Notes: a model not told the origin generated them from the letters alone. A stretch of DNA of 64,000 bases from Brevibacterium sp. (GCA_030457025.1 JAKDSA010000002.1:39012-103011); one strand, 5' to 3'; positions 1 through 10,252 are shown, counted from the stretch's first letter. Numbers and translations are program-made.

Positions 1-149
1 ACGGTCAGATCCGCTCGGAACATGAAATAGGCCGCCACGAAGCTGAACGTCCGAATCCCCATGGTGATCGAATATCTGATGATCCGCGACTTCATGTCGT
101 CGTCAAGGGCCGTGTCGGCCGTGGTGATCTGCTGCGGGTGCTTGGACAT
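1..149 (-). CDS. DUF3099-like small membrane protein, 5' part only (runs off window start)
   Basis: Reverse-complement translation from ATG at 149: MSKHPQQITTADTALDDDMKSRIIRYSITMGIRTFSFVAAYFMFRADLT; missing from the ORF track because it is truncated. Confidence 0.7.
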   Translation of the reverse strand, partial: MSKHPQQITTADTALDDDMKSRIIRYSITMGIRTFSFVAAYFMFRADLT

Positions 150-296
150 AACCTTCTTCGCTCGATTACTCGTACAAAATCATACTCTTCGTTTGTGTGA
201 GTCGTATCGACGCGGACCCGGACAGGATAGGTTAGGCACGGTAAGTTTGATCTCAATCGTCGATCAATCTGTATTGTCCACCAACAGGAGAGATTC

Positions 297-1007
297 GTGT
301 CAGAACCACGCATAGTCCTCGTGACCGGAGGAAACCGCGGAATCGGCCGCACCATCGCCGAGGAATTCCTCGCTCAAGGCGACAAGGTGGCCGTGACCTC
401 CCGCAACGGAGACGCGCCGGAAGGCGCTCTTGCCGTGTCCGCAGACGTCACCGATACGGTGTCCCTCGATGCGGCCTTCGCCGAGATCGAGGAGAAGCTG
501 GGGCCCGTCGAGGTGGTGGTGGCCAACGCCGGCATCACCCGCGACAATCTGCTCATGCGGATGAGCGACGAGGAATTCGAAACGGTCGTCGACACCAACC
601 TCACCGGTGTCTTCCGCACCGTCAAGCGCGCCATCACCGGCATGATCCGAGCCAAGAAGGGCCGCATCGTGCTCATCTCATCGGTCTCCGGACTCTACGG
701 AGTCCCCGGTCAGGCCAATTACTCCGCCTCGAAAGCCGGATTGGTCGGCCTCGCCCGATCGATCACCCGCGAACTCGGCTCGCGCGCAATCACCGCCAAC
801 GTCGTCGCTCCCGGGTTCATCCGCACCGACATGACCGACGAACTGCCGGAGAAGCAGCAGAAGGAATATCTCGCAACGATCCCTGCGAAGCGATTCGCCG
901 AGGCGACCGAAGTCGCAAAGGTCGTGCGCTGGGTGTCTTCTGACGAGGCTGCCTACATCTCCGGTGCCGTCATTCCCGTCGACGGTGGGCTGGGGATGGG
1001 GCACTGA
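297..1007 (+). CDS. fabG: 3-oxoacyl-ACP reductase (SDR; MabA/FabG-like)
   Basis: VTGGNRGIGRTIAE, NAGITRDNLLMRM, YSASKAG, PGFIRTDMT motifs; GTG start after AGGAGAG. Confidence 0.93.
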   Translation: MSEPRIVLVTGGNRGIGRTIAEEFLAQGDKVAVTSRNGDAPEGALAVSADVTDTVSLDAAFAEIEEKLGPVEVVVANAGITRDNLLMRMSDEEFETVVDTNLTGVFRTVKRAITGMIRAKKGRIVLISSVSGLYGVPGQANYSASKAGLVGLARSITRELGSRAITANVVAPGFIRTDMTDELPEKQQKEYLATIPAKRFAEATEVAKVVRWVSSDEAAYISGAVIPVDGGLGMGH

Positions 1008-1104
1008 GCCCCGTCACCGCCTAGACTTCACACCAAGGACGTCGGCCCCATCGGGATCGACGACAACGACTTCATCTCAGTACGAACAGTTTGAAAGGAC
1101 CACA

Positions 1105-1863
1105 ATGGGAATTCTTGACGGAAAGCGCATCCTCGTCACCGGCGTTCTGACCGAGGCATCCATCGCCTTCGCCGCCGCACGCATTGCACAGGAGCAGGGT
1201 GCCGAAGTCATCCTCTCCGGCTTCGGCCGCCAGATGAAGATCACTCAGGTGATCGCCGAACGTCTGCCCGAGACCCCGAAGGTCATCGAACTCGATGCCA
1301 CGAACGAAGAGGACCTGGCTGCTCTGCCCGAACGCCTCGAGGGCAACATCGACGGCATCGTGCACGCGATCGCCTTCGCACCCAAGGACGCTTTGGGCGG
1401 TGAGTTCCTCGACACCCCATGGGAGTCGGTCGCGGCCGCGATGCAGGTCTCCGCGTTCTCGCTCAAGGCCATCACCGTGGCCGCGCAGCCCGCACTCAAC
1501 AAGGGTGCCGGCGTCGTCGGACTGACCTTTGACGCCACGATCTCCTGGCCGGTCTACGACTGGATGGGTGTGGCCAAGGCCGCCTTCGAATCCACCGCCC
1601 GCTACCTCGCGAAGTACGTCGGCGCGGACGGAGTCCGCGTCAACCTCGTCTCGGCCGGACCGCTGAAGACCACAGCCGCGACCTCGATCCCCGGCTTCGG
1701 GACCCTCGAGGACATGTGGGGCGATCGCGCACCACTGGGCTGGAACCAGACGGACACCACCCCGGCCGGCAAGGCGATCGTCGCCCTGCTCTCGGACTGG
1801 TTCCCCGCCACCACCGGTGAGATGGTCCACGTCGACGGTGGATTCCACTCCACCGGCGCCTGA
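1105..1863 (+). CDS. fabI: enoyl-ACP reductase (InhA/FabI-like)
   Basis: MGILDGKRILVTGVLTEASIAF, YDWMGVAKAAFE, SAGPLKT, PLGWN motifs; start moved to ATG 1105. Confidence 0.93.
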   Translation: MGILDGKRILVTGVLTEASIAFAAARIAQEQGAEVILSGFGRQMKITQVIAERLPETPKVIELDATNEEDLAALPERLEGNIDGIVHAIAFAPKDALGGEFLDTPWESVAAAMQVSAFSLKAITVAAQPALNKGAGVVGLTFDATISWPVYDWMGVAKAAFESTARYLAKYVGADGVRVNLVSAGPLKTTAATSIPGFGTLEDMWGDRAPLGWNQTDTTPAGKAIVALLSDWFPATTGEMVHVDGGFHSTGA

Positions 1864-1886
1864 TCGCGCTAGGAAGAGGCAAGCCG

Positions 1887-2390
1887 ATGCCTGTGCTCAT
1901 TCTCGCCCGCCACGCGAAGGCCGAAGCCGAAGGGCCCACGGACTTCGAACGCTCATTGAACGCCAATGGTCTGGCCCAGGCTGTCGAGGCCGGAGGCGAG
2001 ATCGCCGAGCGGTGGTCACCTGACGTGGCCATCGCCTCGGCGGCCAGGCGCACCGTCCAGACCGGCCAAGCCGTTGTCGAGGCCGTCAACAGGCACAATG
2101 GCGAACCCGAATCGGGTGAAGGCCTCCAGCTGCGCCAGGACAAGGCTCTCTACCAAGGGGGAGTCGAGGACTGGATCGATGCGATCAATTCGATCCCGTC
2201 CGATTCCCAGTGCGCCTACATCGTGGGCCATCAGCCCACCGTCTCCGAGGTGGTCGGCCACCTGAGCCCGAGCGTCGGAGTCCCGGATTCGTTCCGTCCC
2301 TCCTCGATCGCTGTCTTCGTCCTCGACAGCTGGGACGTCGAGCCGGGGGACTATCCCGCACCGGAGCTGCGGGTCTTCCTCGGCGCCTGA
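1887..2390 (+). CDS. SixA-like histidine phosphatase
   Basis: LILARHAKAE.. RHG-type motif and GHQPTVSE. Confidence 0.8.
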   Translation: MPVLILARHAKAEAEGPTDFERSLNANGLAQAVEAGGEIAERWSPDVAIASAARRTVQTGQAVVEAVNRHNGEPESGEGLQLRQDKALYQGGVEDWIDAINSIPSDSQCAYIVGHQPTVSEVVGHLSPSVGVPDSFRPSSIAVFVLDSWDVEPGDYPAPELRVFLGA

Positions 2391-2405
2391 TCGGCGCGGT
2401 CTGCG

Positions 2406-2446
2406 AAGGCGCCGGCATCTGAACGCATTTCAGACGCCGGCGCCTT
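2406..2446. terminator. bidirectional hairpin between convergent sixA-like gene and serB
   Basis: AAGGCGCCGGC-A-TCTGA...TCAGA-C-GCCGGCGCCTT followed by TT. Confidence 0.75.
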
Positions 2447-2496
2447 TTCCTGCGCCCGAAGGGGGTCTTGCGGCAGATTCCCGAAGGTGTGTTGGG

Positions 2497-3177
2497 TCAG
2501 ACGCCGGATCGGGTTTCGACGAGGCTCAGCACCTCACGCAGATCACGGTTCGTCACTGAGGCGTCGGCGGCGGTGACGAGGGCGGGCTTCGCGCAGAAGG
2601 CGACACCCAATCCGGCCGCCCTGATCATCCCGATGTCGTTGGCCCCATCGCCGATGGCCACGGTCCGGGCCGGATCGCACTCGTATTTCTGTGACAGCTG
2701 CCCGAAGATCTCCGCCTTCGCGCTCGGATCGATGACCCGGCCGCTCGTGACTCCCGTCAGCAGTCCCTGGTCAGCCCCGAGACCGTTGGCATGGACCTCG
2801 GTGATGCCCATCGCCGCCGCTACGGGGGCGATGATCGGGGTGAAGCCACCGGAGACCAGGGCCACGACGCCGCCGTCGGACTGGACTGCCGCGACCAGTT
2901 CGCGGGCACCTTCGGTCAACGTGATCTGCTCGCGCACCTCGTCGAGAACGGACACAGGCAGACCCTTGAGCAGGGCCACGCGCTCGGCCAGCGACGCGGC
3001 GAAGTCCAACTGGCCGGCCATGGCCCGTTCGGTGATGTCGGCGACCTGGGCCCCCACCTCGGCGTGGGTGGCGATGAGGTCGATGACCTCCTCATTGATG
3101 AACGTCGAATCGACGTCCATGACCAGCAGCTGGATTGCATTCTCTGGCATCGGGGTTGCGGAGTCTGAGTCATTCAC
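2497..3177 (-). CDS. serB: phosphoserine phosphatase (HAD)
   Basis: MDVDSTFINEEVIDLIA, SGGFTPIIAPVA, GDGANDIGMIRAAGLGVAFCAKP. Confidence 0.93.
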   Translation of the reverse strand: MNDSDSATPMPENAIQLLVMDVDSTFINEEVIDLIATHAEVGAQVADITERAMAGQLDFAASLAERVALLKGLPVSVLDEVREQITLTEGARELVAAVQSDGGVVALVSGGFTPIIAPVAAAMGITEVHANGLGADQGLLTGVTSGRVIDPSAKAEIFGQLSQKYECDPARTVAIGDGANDIGMIRAAGLGVAFCAKPALVTAADASVTNRDLREVLSLVETRSGV

Positions 3178-3908
3178 CCCTTCATCGTAGCGACAGCCAT
3201 GATGTAGTCGGCGGCCGCGGGGTGCAGACGCGAGAGCAGATCACCGAAGACCGGCGGGTCGACCGTTGCCGGTGCCAGCACCGTGCGCATCCGCTCGTGG
3301 ATGTCGAGTGCGGCATAGATGGCCCGGGCATCGGCGATCGAGGGGATGAGCCGAGAGATCGGATGGCTCATGCTCAGCTCCTCCTGCCAGTCCCGCCACG
3401 GTCCTTCCCGCCAGGTATCGGGCACCTCGATCGACTCGATGAGGTTCAGCCCTTCCATGACGAGCAGGCGCAGTCGGCGCAGCGCTTCGGCCGGAGTTCC
3501 CACGGTGACGGGGCGAAAGACCGTGTCTCGGCAGGCGATGACCTCGACGTTGGCCTCGGCGCCGAGGAGAACGACCGCGACCTGGGACGTGCCCGCGTGG
3601 AGAACGATCGGAGCCGTGTGTCGACCGACCTTGAGCCGGTCGGCCTTGTCCACAGGTGGGGTCGTATGGGGCAGTGAAGGATGGTGCAGGGCCAGCCGGG
3701 CATGCGTGATCCCGGCCGCTGCAGCCTCGGCGGTGAAGAGCAGCAGTCCGGTCGGCGGTGAGGTGCCGAAGACCTCGTCGGCAACGATGAGAGGGACATC
3801 ACGATCGTCGTCGAGAAAGGCGGAACTGACCTCGTCAGGGGCGAGGCTGGAGTGCAGACGATGGTTCATCGCCAAAGTCAGCAGCAGGGAGTCGGTAGTC
3901 AAGTCCAT
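3174..3908 (-). CDS. conserved hypothetical protein, 4-bp overlap with serB
   Basis: Intact ORF with coding-like composition; family not recognised. Confidence 0.6.
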   Translation of the reverse strand: MDLTTDSLLLTLAMNHRLHSSLAPDEVSSAFLDDDRDVPLIVADEVFGTSPPTGLLLFTAEAAAAGITHARLALHHPSLPHTTPPVDKADRLKVGRHTAPIVLHAGTSQVAVVLLGAEANVEVIACRDTVFRPVTVGTPAEALRRLRLLVMEGLNLIESIEVPDTWREGPWRDWQEELSMSHPISRLIPSIADARAIYAALDIHERMRTVLAPATVDPPVFGDLLSRLHPAAADYIMAVATMKG

Positions 3909-3952
3909 GTCGAACCAGAATAGACGCCGAGCCTGCGATAGAGTTGGCAGAT

Positions 3953-4738
3953 ATGAGTGATGTCCTGACTTTGGATTCTGTTTCCGTGCGCCGAGGAAAG
4001 AATTTCCTCCTCCAAGATTTTTCCCTGACCGTCTCCGAAGGCGAGCATTGGGCCGTTCTCGGACCCAACGGTGCCGGGAAGACGACTCTGCTGGAACTGG
4101 CCGCAGGACGAATGCATCCGACCTCGGGCACGGTCGGCATCCTCGAAGAGCGCCTCGGGCGTGTCGACGTGTTCGAACTGCGTCCGCGCATCGGCTACTC
4201 CTCGACGGCCCTGGCCAACCGCATCCCTCTGGCTGAGGCCGTGCTCGACACGGTCCTGACCGCCGCCTACGGCGTCACCGGTCGCTGGGTCGAAGAATAC
4301 GAAGCCACCGACATCGAACGGGCCAAGGACCTCCTCGGCGCGTTCAACATCAGCCACCTTGCAGATCGCACCTTCGGCACCCTGTCCGAGGGCGAGCGCA
4401 AGCGTGTGCAGATCGCACGGGCGCTGATGACGGACCCGGAGCTGCTGCTGCTCGACGAGCCCGCTTCCGGGCTTGACCTGGGCGGACGTGAAGAGCTGTT
4501 GGGCGCACTGACGGAGATTCTGTCCTCGAAATGGGCTCCGGCGACGATCATGGTCACCCACCATGTCGAGGAGATCCCTGTCGGGATCACACACGTGCTG
4601 CTGCTGGCCGAGGGCACGGACATGGCTGCTGGCCCCATCGATGAGACCCTGACGGCCGACAACCTGTCGGCGACCTTCGGCATCGACGTCAAGCTCACCC
4701 GCGACGGGCAGCGGTTCCACGCCCGATCCCAGTACTGA
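3953..4738 (+). CDS. ABC transporter ATP-binding protein
   Basis: Walker A GPNGAGKTT, signature LSEGERKRVQIARAL, Walker B LLLLDEPASGLDL. Confidence 0.9.
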   Translation: MSDVLTLDSVSVRRGKNFLLQDFSLTVSEGEHWAVLGPNGAGKTTLLELAAGRMHPTSGTVGILEERLGRVDVFELRPRIGYSSTALANRIPLAEAVLDTVLTAAYGVTGRWVEEYEATDIERAKDLLGAFNISHLADRTFGTLSEGERKRVQIARALMTDPELLLLDEPASGLDLGGREELLGALTEILSSKWAPATIMVTHHVEEIPVGITHVLLLAEGTDMAAGPIDETLTADNLSATFGIDVKLTRDGQRFHARSQY

Positions 4739-4740
4739 GC

Positions 4741-5571
4741 ATGGACCCAGTTCTCGGAATGGAACTGTGGCAGATTGCGCTGATCGTCCTCGCCGGAATC
4801 GCCGCGGGCGGAATCAACGCCGTCGTCGGCTCCGGCACCCTCATCACCTTCCCGGTGCTCGTGGCCTTCGGCGTGCCACCGGTCGTGTCGACGATGAGCA
4901 ACGCGGTCGGACTCATCCCCGGCAACATTGCGTCATCCTTCGGCTACCGCGAAGAGCTGAAAGGCCAATGGCGCCGAATCCTCGGCTTCGTGCCTGCCTC
5001 CATCCTGGGCTCGCTGACCGGTGCCTATCTGCTGCTGCACCTGCCGGAAGACGCCTTCGAGACGATCGTCCCGGTCCTCCTCGTCGTGGCCCTGATCATG
5101 GTCGTGGCTCAGCCAGGACTGTCCCGCTACCTTAAGAACCGTTCGGTGCGCCGCGCCGAAAAGGCAGGCCAGGAACATGTGCCGGCCTCGGTCGGTGACA
5201 CGCTGTCCACCGGACGCTATATCCTCGTCCTGGTCGTCGTGTTCCTCACTGCGATCTACGGCGGCTACTTCGCCGCCGCCCAGGGCATCATCCTCATCGC
5301 GCTGCTCGGCCTTCTCCTGCCCGATGATCTGCAGCGACTCAACGGACTCAAGAACGTCCTCGTCCTCGTCGTCAACACGGTCTCGGCGAGCACCTACATC
5401 ATCGTCGGCCACGACCGGATCAACTGGATCGCCGTCATCTGCATCGCCATCGGCTCACTCATCGGCGGCTACTTCGGAGCCCGCGTGGGACGGAAGTTCT
5501 CACCCGTGCTGCTGCGCACCATCATCGTCATCCTCGGCCTCGTCGCCATCTGGCGCATCCTCACGCTGTGA
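4741..5571 (+). CDS. TSUP/TauE-SafE family transporter
   Basis: Multi-TM; GGINAVVGSGTLITFPVL and GGYFAAAQG duplicated motif. Confidence 0.88.
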   Translation: MDPVLGMELWQIALIVLAGIAAGGINAVVGSGTLITFPVLVAFGVPPVVSTMSNAVGLIPGNIASSFGYREELKGQWRRILGFVPASILGSLTGAYLLLHLPEDAFETIVPVLLVVALIMVVAQPGLSRYLKNRSVRRAEKAGQEHVPASVGDTLSTGRYILVLVVVFLTAIYGGYFAAAQGIILIALLGLLLPDDLQRLNGLKNVLVLVVNTVSASTYIIVGHDRINWIAVICIAIGSLIGGYFGARVGRKFSPVLLRTIIVILGLVAIWRILTL

Positions 5572-5575
5572 TCGC

Positions 5576-6526
5576 ATGAACACACCGGCCAAGGCACCAC
5601 TGACTCAGCAGCAGGTCATCGACCGTGCCGCCGAACTCGGCATCACCGCCGCTCGCCTGCGGTTCTTCGATGAGGAGACGATCAACGGCGCTGGCGACGA
5701 GAGCGGCGGCGTCGAGGGAGCTGGCGGCGGTGTCTCGGCCACCGAGCTGTATGACTACACCCAGCTGACGGATGTCGCCCTGCGCAGCGTCCGGGAACCA
5801 GCCGAGGGACTGTTCATCGCCGAGTCTTCGAAGATCATCCGCCGCGCCCACGCAGCAGGCATGGTTCCCCGGTCTTACCTGACCAGCCCCAAATGGCTCT
5901 TCGACCTAGCCGACCTCATCGCCGCCGATGATGCTCCGATCTTCATCGGCACCGATGCCGCAGTCGAAGCCCTGACCGGCTTCCACCTGCACCGAGGTGC
6001 GCTGGCAGCGATGCACCGACCGCAGCTTCCCAGCGTCGCCGAGCTCGTGACCGATGCTCAGCGCATCGTCGTCATCGAGGACGTCGTCGACCACACGAAC
6101 ATCGGCGCCATCTTTCGGTCAGCCGCAGCCTTCGGCGTCGATGCCGTCCTGGTGACGCCCAGGTGCGCCGACCCGCTCTACCGTCGCTCGATTCGTGTGT
6201 CGATGGGCACCGTGTTCCAAGTCCCGTGGACTCGGATCGGGTCCTGGCCGGCTGGGGTTGATGCCCTGCGTGAGCTCGGCTTCCACGTCGCCGCCCTGGC
6301 TCTCGAACAGGATTCTGTGGCCATCCGTGATTTCGCCGCCGATGCTCCCGAGCGCACCGCGATCGTCTTCGGCACCGAGGGCGATGGTCTGCGCCGGTCG
6401 ACGATCGCCGCCTGCGATTCGACCGTCATGATCCCGATGTCCGGGGGAGTGGACTCACTCAACGTCGCAGCCGCCTCGGCGGTGGCCTGCTTTGCCCTGC
6501 AGACGGAGCCCGCTGCCGATCTCTGA
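5576..6526 (+). CDS. TrmH/SpoU family RNA methyltransferase
   Basis: VVDHTNIGAIFRSAAAFGVDAVL, IVFGTEGDGL, IPMSGGVDSLNVAAASAVA; start at ATG 5576 rather than ORF-track start. Confidence 0.9.
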   Translation: MNTPAKAPLTQQQVIDRAAELGITAARLRFFDEETINGAGDESGGVEGAGGGVSATELYDYTQLTDVALRSVREPAEGLFIAESSKIIRRAHAAGMVPRSYLTSPKWLFDLADLIAADDAPIFIGTDAAVEALTGFHLHRGALAAMHRPQLPSVAELVTDAQRIVVIEDVVDHTNIGAIFRSAAAFGVDAVLVTPRCADPLYRRSIRVSMGTVFQVPWTRIGSWPAGVDALRELGFHVAALALEQDSVAIRDFAADAPERTAIVFGTEGDGLRRSTIAACDSTVMIPMSGGVDSLNVAAASAVACFALQTEPAADL

Positions 6527-6619
6527 GGTCGAGCTTCACGCCACAGCAACTGCACAAGGACCATCCATAGCCTTTCTCAAGGATGGTCACTGGGCCCGAT
6601 TTCATGTGATGATGTCGGT

Positions 6620-7606
6620 GTGAGCACAGACGCACAGCTCAGACCAACGGTCGATGATCTCGAGGAACTGCGTATTCGGCTGACTGCCTACTGCTACCGA
6701 ATGCTCGGTAACGTGGCGGACACCGATGACGCAGTCCAGGAGACGATCCTGCGGGCCTACCGCTCCCTTGAGAGCTATGACCCGCAACGGGCGAAGCTCT
6801 CCACCTGGGTGCATCGGATCGCGACCAACATCTGTCTGGATCTGCTGCGGGGCGCACGTCGCCGGTCCAGTGCCACCGACTTGGTCCCTGCGCGGACAGG
6901 CACCACATCCGCTGAGCTGGGTGAGCCGCTGTCAGCCGATCACTTCGTCGAACCGATCCCCGACTCCCGGGTGATCTCGGCCACCGACCCGGCCGAGATC
7001 GTCGAACAACGCTTGAGCGTGCGCTACGCCTTCATTGCGGCCCTGCAGCGGTTGGCACCACGACAACGCGCGGTGCTTCTGCTGCGTGAGGTTCTCAGCT
7101 TCAGCGCCGAGGAGTCCGCGCACATCATCGGAACCACGGTGCCTGCCGTCAACAGCGCCCTGCAGCGGGCACGAGCTCGCTTGGCGAAGTCCCCACCAGA
7201 GACAACAGCGGTGTTCGACCCCACCGATGCCCGACAACGTCAACTGCTCGATGACTATGTCAGTGCCTTCGAGGCCCATGACATGGTCGCGCTCAGCCGC
7301 CTGCTGAGTGAAGACGCCCAGTCCTCGATGCCGCCGTTCGCCTGGTGGCTCGAAGGACGAGAGACCATTCTTTCGGTCATGGGCGCAGCCGATGCCTGCG
7401 ACGGTGACCGTCTCATTCCCGTGCCGATCAACGGCAGCCCAGGCTTCGGGCAGTACCGGGTCGGCAGCGACGGAGTGCCTCGTGCCTTTGCGCTGCTCCT
7501 CGTCGAGGTGCGAGAGAACACGGTGTCTCATCTGATCACGTTCCTTGGCAGCCAGGGGCGATTCCGCGAATTCGGCCTCCCGGAGAGTGTGGACTCCACT
7601 GCCTGA
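6620..7606 (+). CDS. ECF sigma factor with C-terminal SnoaL-like domain (SigG/SigX5-like)
   Basis: LTAYCYRMLGNVADTDDAVQETILRAYRS, LPPRQRAVLLLREVL-type sigma4 region, MPPFAWWLEGRETI tail. Confidence 0.82.
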   Translation: MSTDAQLRPTVDDLEELRIRLTAYCYRMLGNVADTDDAVQETILRAYRSLESYDPQRAKLSTWVHRIATNICLDLLRGARRRSSATDLVPARTGTTSAELGEPLSADHFVEPIPDSRVISATDPAEIVEQRLSVRYAFIAALQRLAPRQRAVLLLREVLSFSAEESAHIIGTTVPAVNSALQRARARLAKSPPETTAVFDPTDARQRQLLDDYVSAFEAHDMVALSRLLSEDAQSSMPPFAWWLEGRETILSVMGAADACDGDRLIPVPINGSPGFGQYRVGSDGVPRAFALLLVEVRENTVSHLITFLGSQGRFREFGLPESVDSTA

Positions 7607-7673
7607 GGCGCGCCTCTGAGAAGAATTTCACCCGGGACCGATGAGTTCGAACCCGGGCCTGCGTATAAGAAGT

Positions 7674-8303
7674 ATGACCTCAGAAAAGAACACACATCCT
7701 TCCGCTGAACTCATCCGCGACGAGACCTTCGCCGAGCGCTCCCGCATGGTCGACCTGCTCGATGAACTCGACTCACACGACTGGTCGGTGCCTTCGCTGT
7801 GCACCGGGTGGCGGGTCAGGGAAGTCGTCGCCCATATGACGATGGCCTATCGGCACAGAGGTCTCCGGTTCTTTGTGGGCCTGGCCAGACACGGTTTCAG
7901 GTTCAACGACTTCGCCGATCAAGTCGCCCACGAGGACACGTCCACACTCACAGACGCCGCCCTCCTCACCGCGTTGCGAGAGAATATCCGCAATCCGTGG
8001 AGACCACCCGGCGGCGGTCCGGTGGGAGCCCTCAGCCACGACGTCATCCATGGCCTCGACATCACGGAGCCTCTGGGACTCTCACCGGCTCCCGCCGAAC
8101 GGATCAGACTCGTACTCGAACAGGCAGGGGAGAAGAACCTCGCTTACCTCGGCACGGATCTCACCGGCGTCAGACTCATCGCCGATGACGCAGATTTCAG
8201 CATGGGTACGGGCCCGCGCGAAGTGAGGGCGAGCGCCCGAGAGATGCTGCTGACGGTCACAGGGCGCCGACCCTTGCCGGACCAGAGCCCTCCACAGCGC
8301 TGA
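7674..8303 (+). CDS. maleylpyruvate isomerase/DinB-like (mycothiol-dependent) family protein
   Basis: SHDWSVPSLCTGWRVREVVAHM motif; LSHDVIHGLDI. Confidence 0.78.
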   Translation: MTSEKNTHPSAELIRDETFAERSRMVDLLDELDSHDWSVPSLCTGWRVREVVAHMTMAYRHRGLRFFVGLARHGFRFNDFADQVAHEDTSTLTDAALLTALRENIRNPWRPPGGGPVGALSHDVIHGLDITEPLGLSPAPAERIRLVLEQAGEKNLAYLGTDLTGVRLIADDADFSMGTGPREVRASAREMLLTVTGRRPLPDQSPPQR

Positions 8304-8435
8304 GCGGGAGCGCAACCCGGAGCGCTGACCGGGAGCGAGACCGGCTGTGGGAGACTGGTGGCAGACACTTTCCTGCCATTTTCATGACCGTGTCCGTCGT
8401 GACTTTGGCGCACGTGACCGCACAAGAGGAGACCA

Positions 8436-9206
8436 GTGGACCGCACCACACTCGCCCACGCCCTGGAAGCAGCCCGCATCACCGGTGAGGTGGGGACACC
8501 GCGAGAGAACAACCTCTCCCACATCCACCGATTTCTCGCACAGGAGAAGCAGTTCGACTTCGGTGTCGAACTCACCCGCGATTGGGACTATGACTCCGTG
8601 TTCGCACTCATGGTCGACCGGTGCGGGCTGCGTCCTGAAACGGACTTCGTCGAAGGCGTGGACACGATTTCGACGCACCGCTGCATCGAGGCCCTCGAGA
8701 ATTTAGCCGTGGCCATCGGCGAGGTCACTCGTGCCGGGGGAGAGATCCTCTTTGCCACCGGCCACCCCGCGGGCCTGCTTCCCGTGCACATGGCCATCGC
8801 CGCGGCCGCTGAAGCCGGCGGCGCCACAATCACACACCAGGCCAACGCCGTTCCGGTCCCGGGACTCGGCGGCGACTGCCGGCAGATCAACCGTGTGTGG
8901 ACCTGGCACCAACACGGCGGGACCCCGCACACCCACCTCTCCGAACCCATGCACGCACTTCTTGACGACATCACCCGCCGAGGCGATCAGGTGCCCGATC
9001 TGATCGTGGCCGATCACGGGTGGGCCGGTGCGGCCTCGAGCCGGGGGCTGCGCACGCTGGGTTATGCCGACTGCAACGATCCGGCGCTCTTCGTCGCCGA
9101 AGCTCAGGGAGCCATCGAGGCCACCGTTCCCCTCGACGACGACGTCGTGCCCTACCTCTACGAACCGCTCATCTCCTATGTCCTCGACAAGGCAGGGCTG
9201 AACTGA
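8436..9206 (+). CDS. actinobacterial phosphatase-like conserved protein
   Basis: Intact ORF; ATGHPAGLLPVH, DHGWAGAAS; annotation by recollection of family only. Confidence 0.5.
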   Translation: MDRTTLAHALEAARITGEVGTPRENNLSHIHRFLAQEKQFDFGVELTRDWDYDSVFALMVDRCGLRPETDFVEGVDTISTHRCIEALENLAVAIGEVTRAGGEILFATGHPAGLLPVHMAIAAAAEAGGATITHQANAVPVPGLGGDCRQINRVWTWHQHGGTPHTHLSEPMHALLDDITRRGDQVPDLIVADHGWAGAASSRGLRTLGYADCNDPALFVAEAQGAIEATVPLDDDVVPYLYEPLISYVLDKAGLN

Positions 9207-9214
9207 GGACGAGC

Positions 9215-9772
9215 TCAGTCGATCTCGTTCGCGAGCCCCTCGACCACCTCGGCGGTGGGAAGCGAAGCCAGTGCCGCACCGGAGAGCATGAGTTTGGAAC
9301 CGCGGATGCCCGAACCGATGATGAGCTCCTCGGCCTCGGCCACACGTGAGTCGATGAGGATCCGGTAGTCGGCAGGCAGGCCGATGGGTCCGATACCGCC
9401 GTACTCCATTCCCGACTCGCCGACCGCGCGATCCATGGGCAGGAATGAGGCCTTGCGCACGTCGAGGAGCTTCTTCACGCGCTTGTTCACATCGGCACGG
9501 GTATTGGCGAGCACCATGCAGGCCGCGATCCGTTCCTCACCGGACCGCGAACCCGCGACGAGAACGCAGTTGGCCGAGGTCTCGGGTCCGAGCCCGGTGG
9601 CATCGAGCAGGGCCGAAGTGTCGGCGATCTGCGGATCGATGGCGAAGGCATGCACATCACCGGTGATCGACGCCATGGCCTCGGCGGTTGAACTTGCCAC
9701 GAGATCGGGAGCGGATGCTGCGGGGGTGAGGTCGAATTGCGCGGAGATGCGTTCTTTGGTCTTCATGGCCAC
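9215..9772 (-). CDS. YbaK/EbsC-type aminoacyl-tRNA deacylase
   Basis: [36 protein letters not shown]. Confidence 0.85.
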   Translation of the reverse strand: MAMKTKERISAQFDLTPAASAPDLVASSTAEAMASITGDVHAFAIDPQIADTSALLDATGLGPETSANCVLVAGSRSGEERIAACMVLANTRADVNKRVKKLLDVRKASFLPMDRAVGESGMEYGGIGPIGLPADYRILIDSRVAEAEELIIGSGIRGSKLMLSGAALASLPTAEVVEGLANEID

Positions 9773-9942
9773 AGTTTAGGAGACGGTGTGGGAATCGCTT
9801 TGAACGAGTCCATCAGATAGACTGGACTGTCGCTTCGTGTCCGGTTCCTACGGTGCGGGGCGTGTCCAGCAGACGAATTCGGGCACTGGCGGATGGGTCG
9901 ACCCATACCAGGCGCCTGAGCGGATTCAGCAAAGGTAAGAAT

Positions 9943-10197
9943 ATGAAAAAGGACATCCACCCGGAATACGCACCGATCGTGTTCAACGATCTGTCGTCGG
10001 GAACCAAGATCCTCACCCGTTCGACCGCGACGAGCGATAAGACGATCGAATTCGAAGATGGCAACACCTACCCAGTCATCGACGTTGAGATCTCGAGCGC
10101 ATCGCACCCGTTCTACACCGGAAAACAGCGCATCCTCGACTCCGCAGGCCGCGTCGAGAAGTTCAAGGATCGCTACAAGGGCTTCGGCAAGCGCTGA
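9943..10197 (+). CDS. rpmE2: 50S ribosomal protein L31 type B (lacks zinc cysteines)
   Basis: [20 protein letters not shown]...SHPFYTGKQ; no CxxC. Confidence 0.95.
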   Translation: MKKDIHPEYAPIVFNDLSSGTKILTRSTATSDKTIEFEDGNTYPVIDVEISSASHPFYTGKQRILDSAGRVEKFKDRYKGFGKR

Positions 10198-10252
10198 TTC
10201 CCCGTCGGTTACGACCGACCGGCCGGTTCCGACCGTCACGCATGACTTATGC

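Noticed and set aside
224-250. Possible DtxR/IdeR iron box (ATAGGTTAGGCACGGTAAG) upstream of fabG
   Set aside because: Only the left half resembles TTAGGTTAGCCTAACCTAA; the right half mismatches too much
3899-4720. 273-aa minus-strand ORF
   Set aside because: Antisense shadow of the ABC ATPase gene
6559-6588. GACCATCC...GGATGGTC inverted repeat before the sigma factor
   Set aside because: Long loop and no T-tract; could be a weak terminator or chance, not supported enough to list
9780-9942. Possible Zur site upstream of the cysteine-free L31 gene
   Set aside because: No TGAAAATNATTTTCA-like palindrome found
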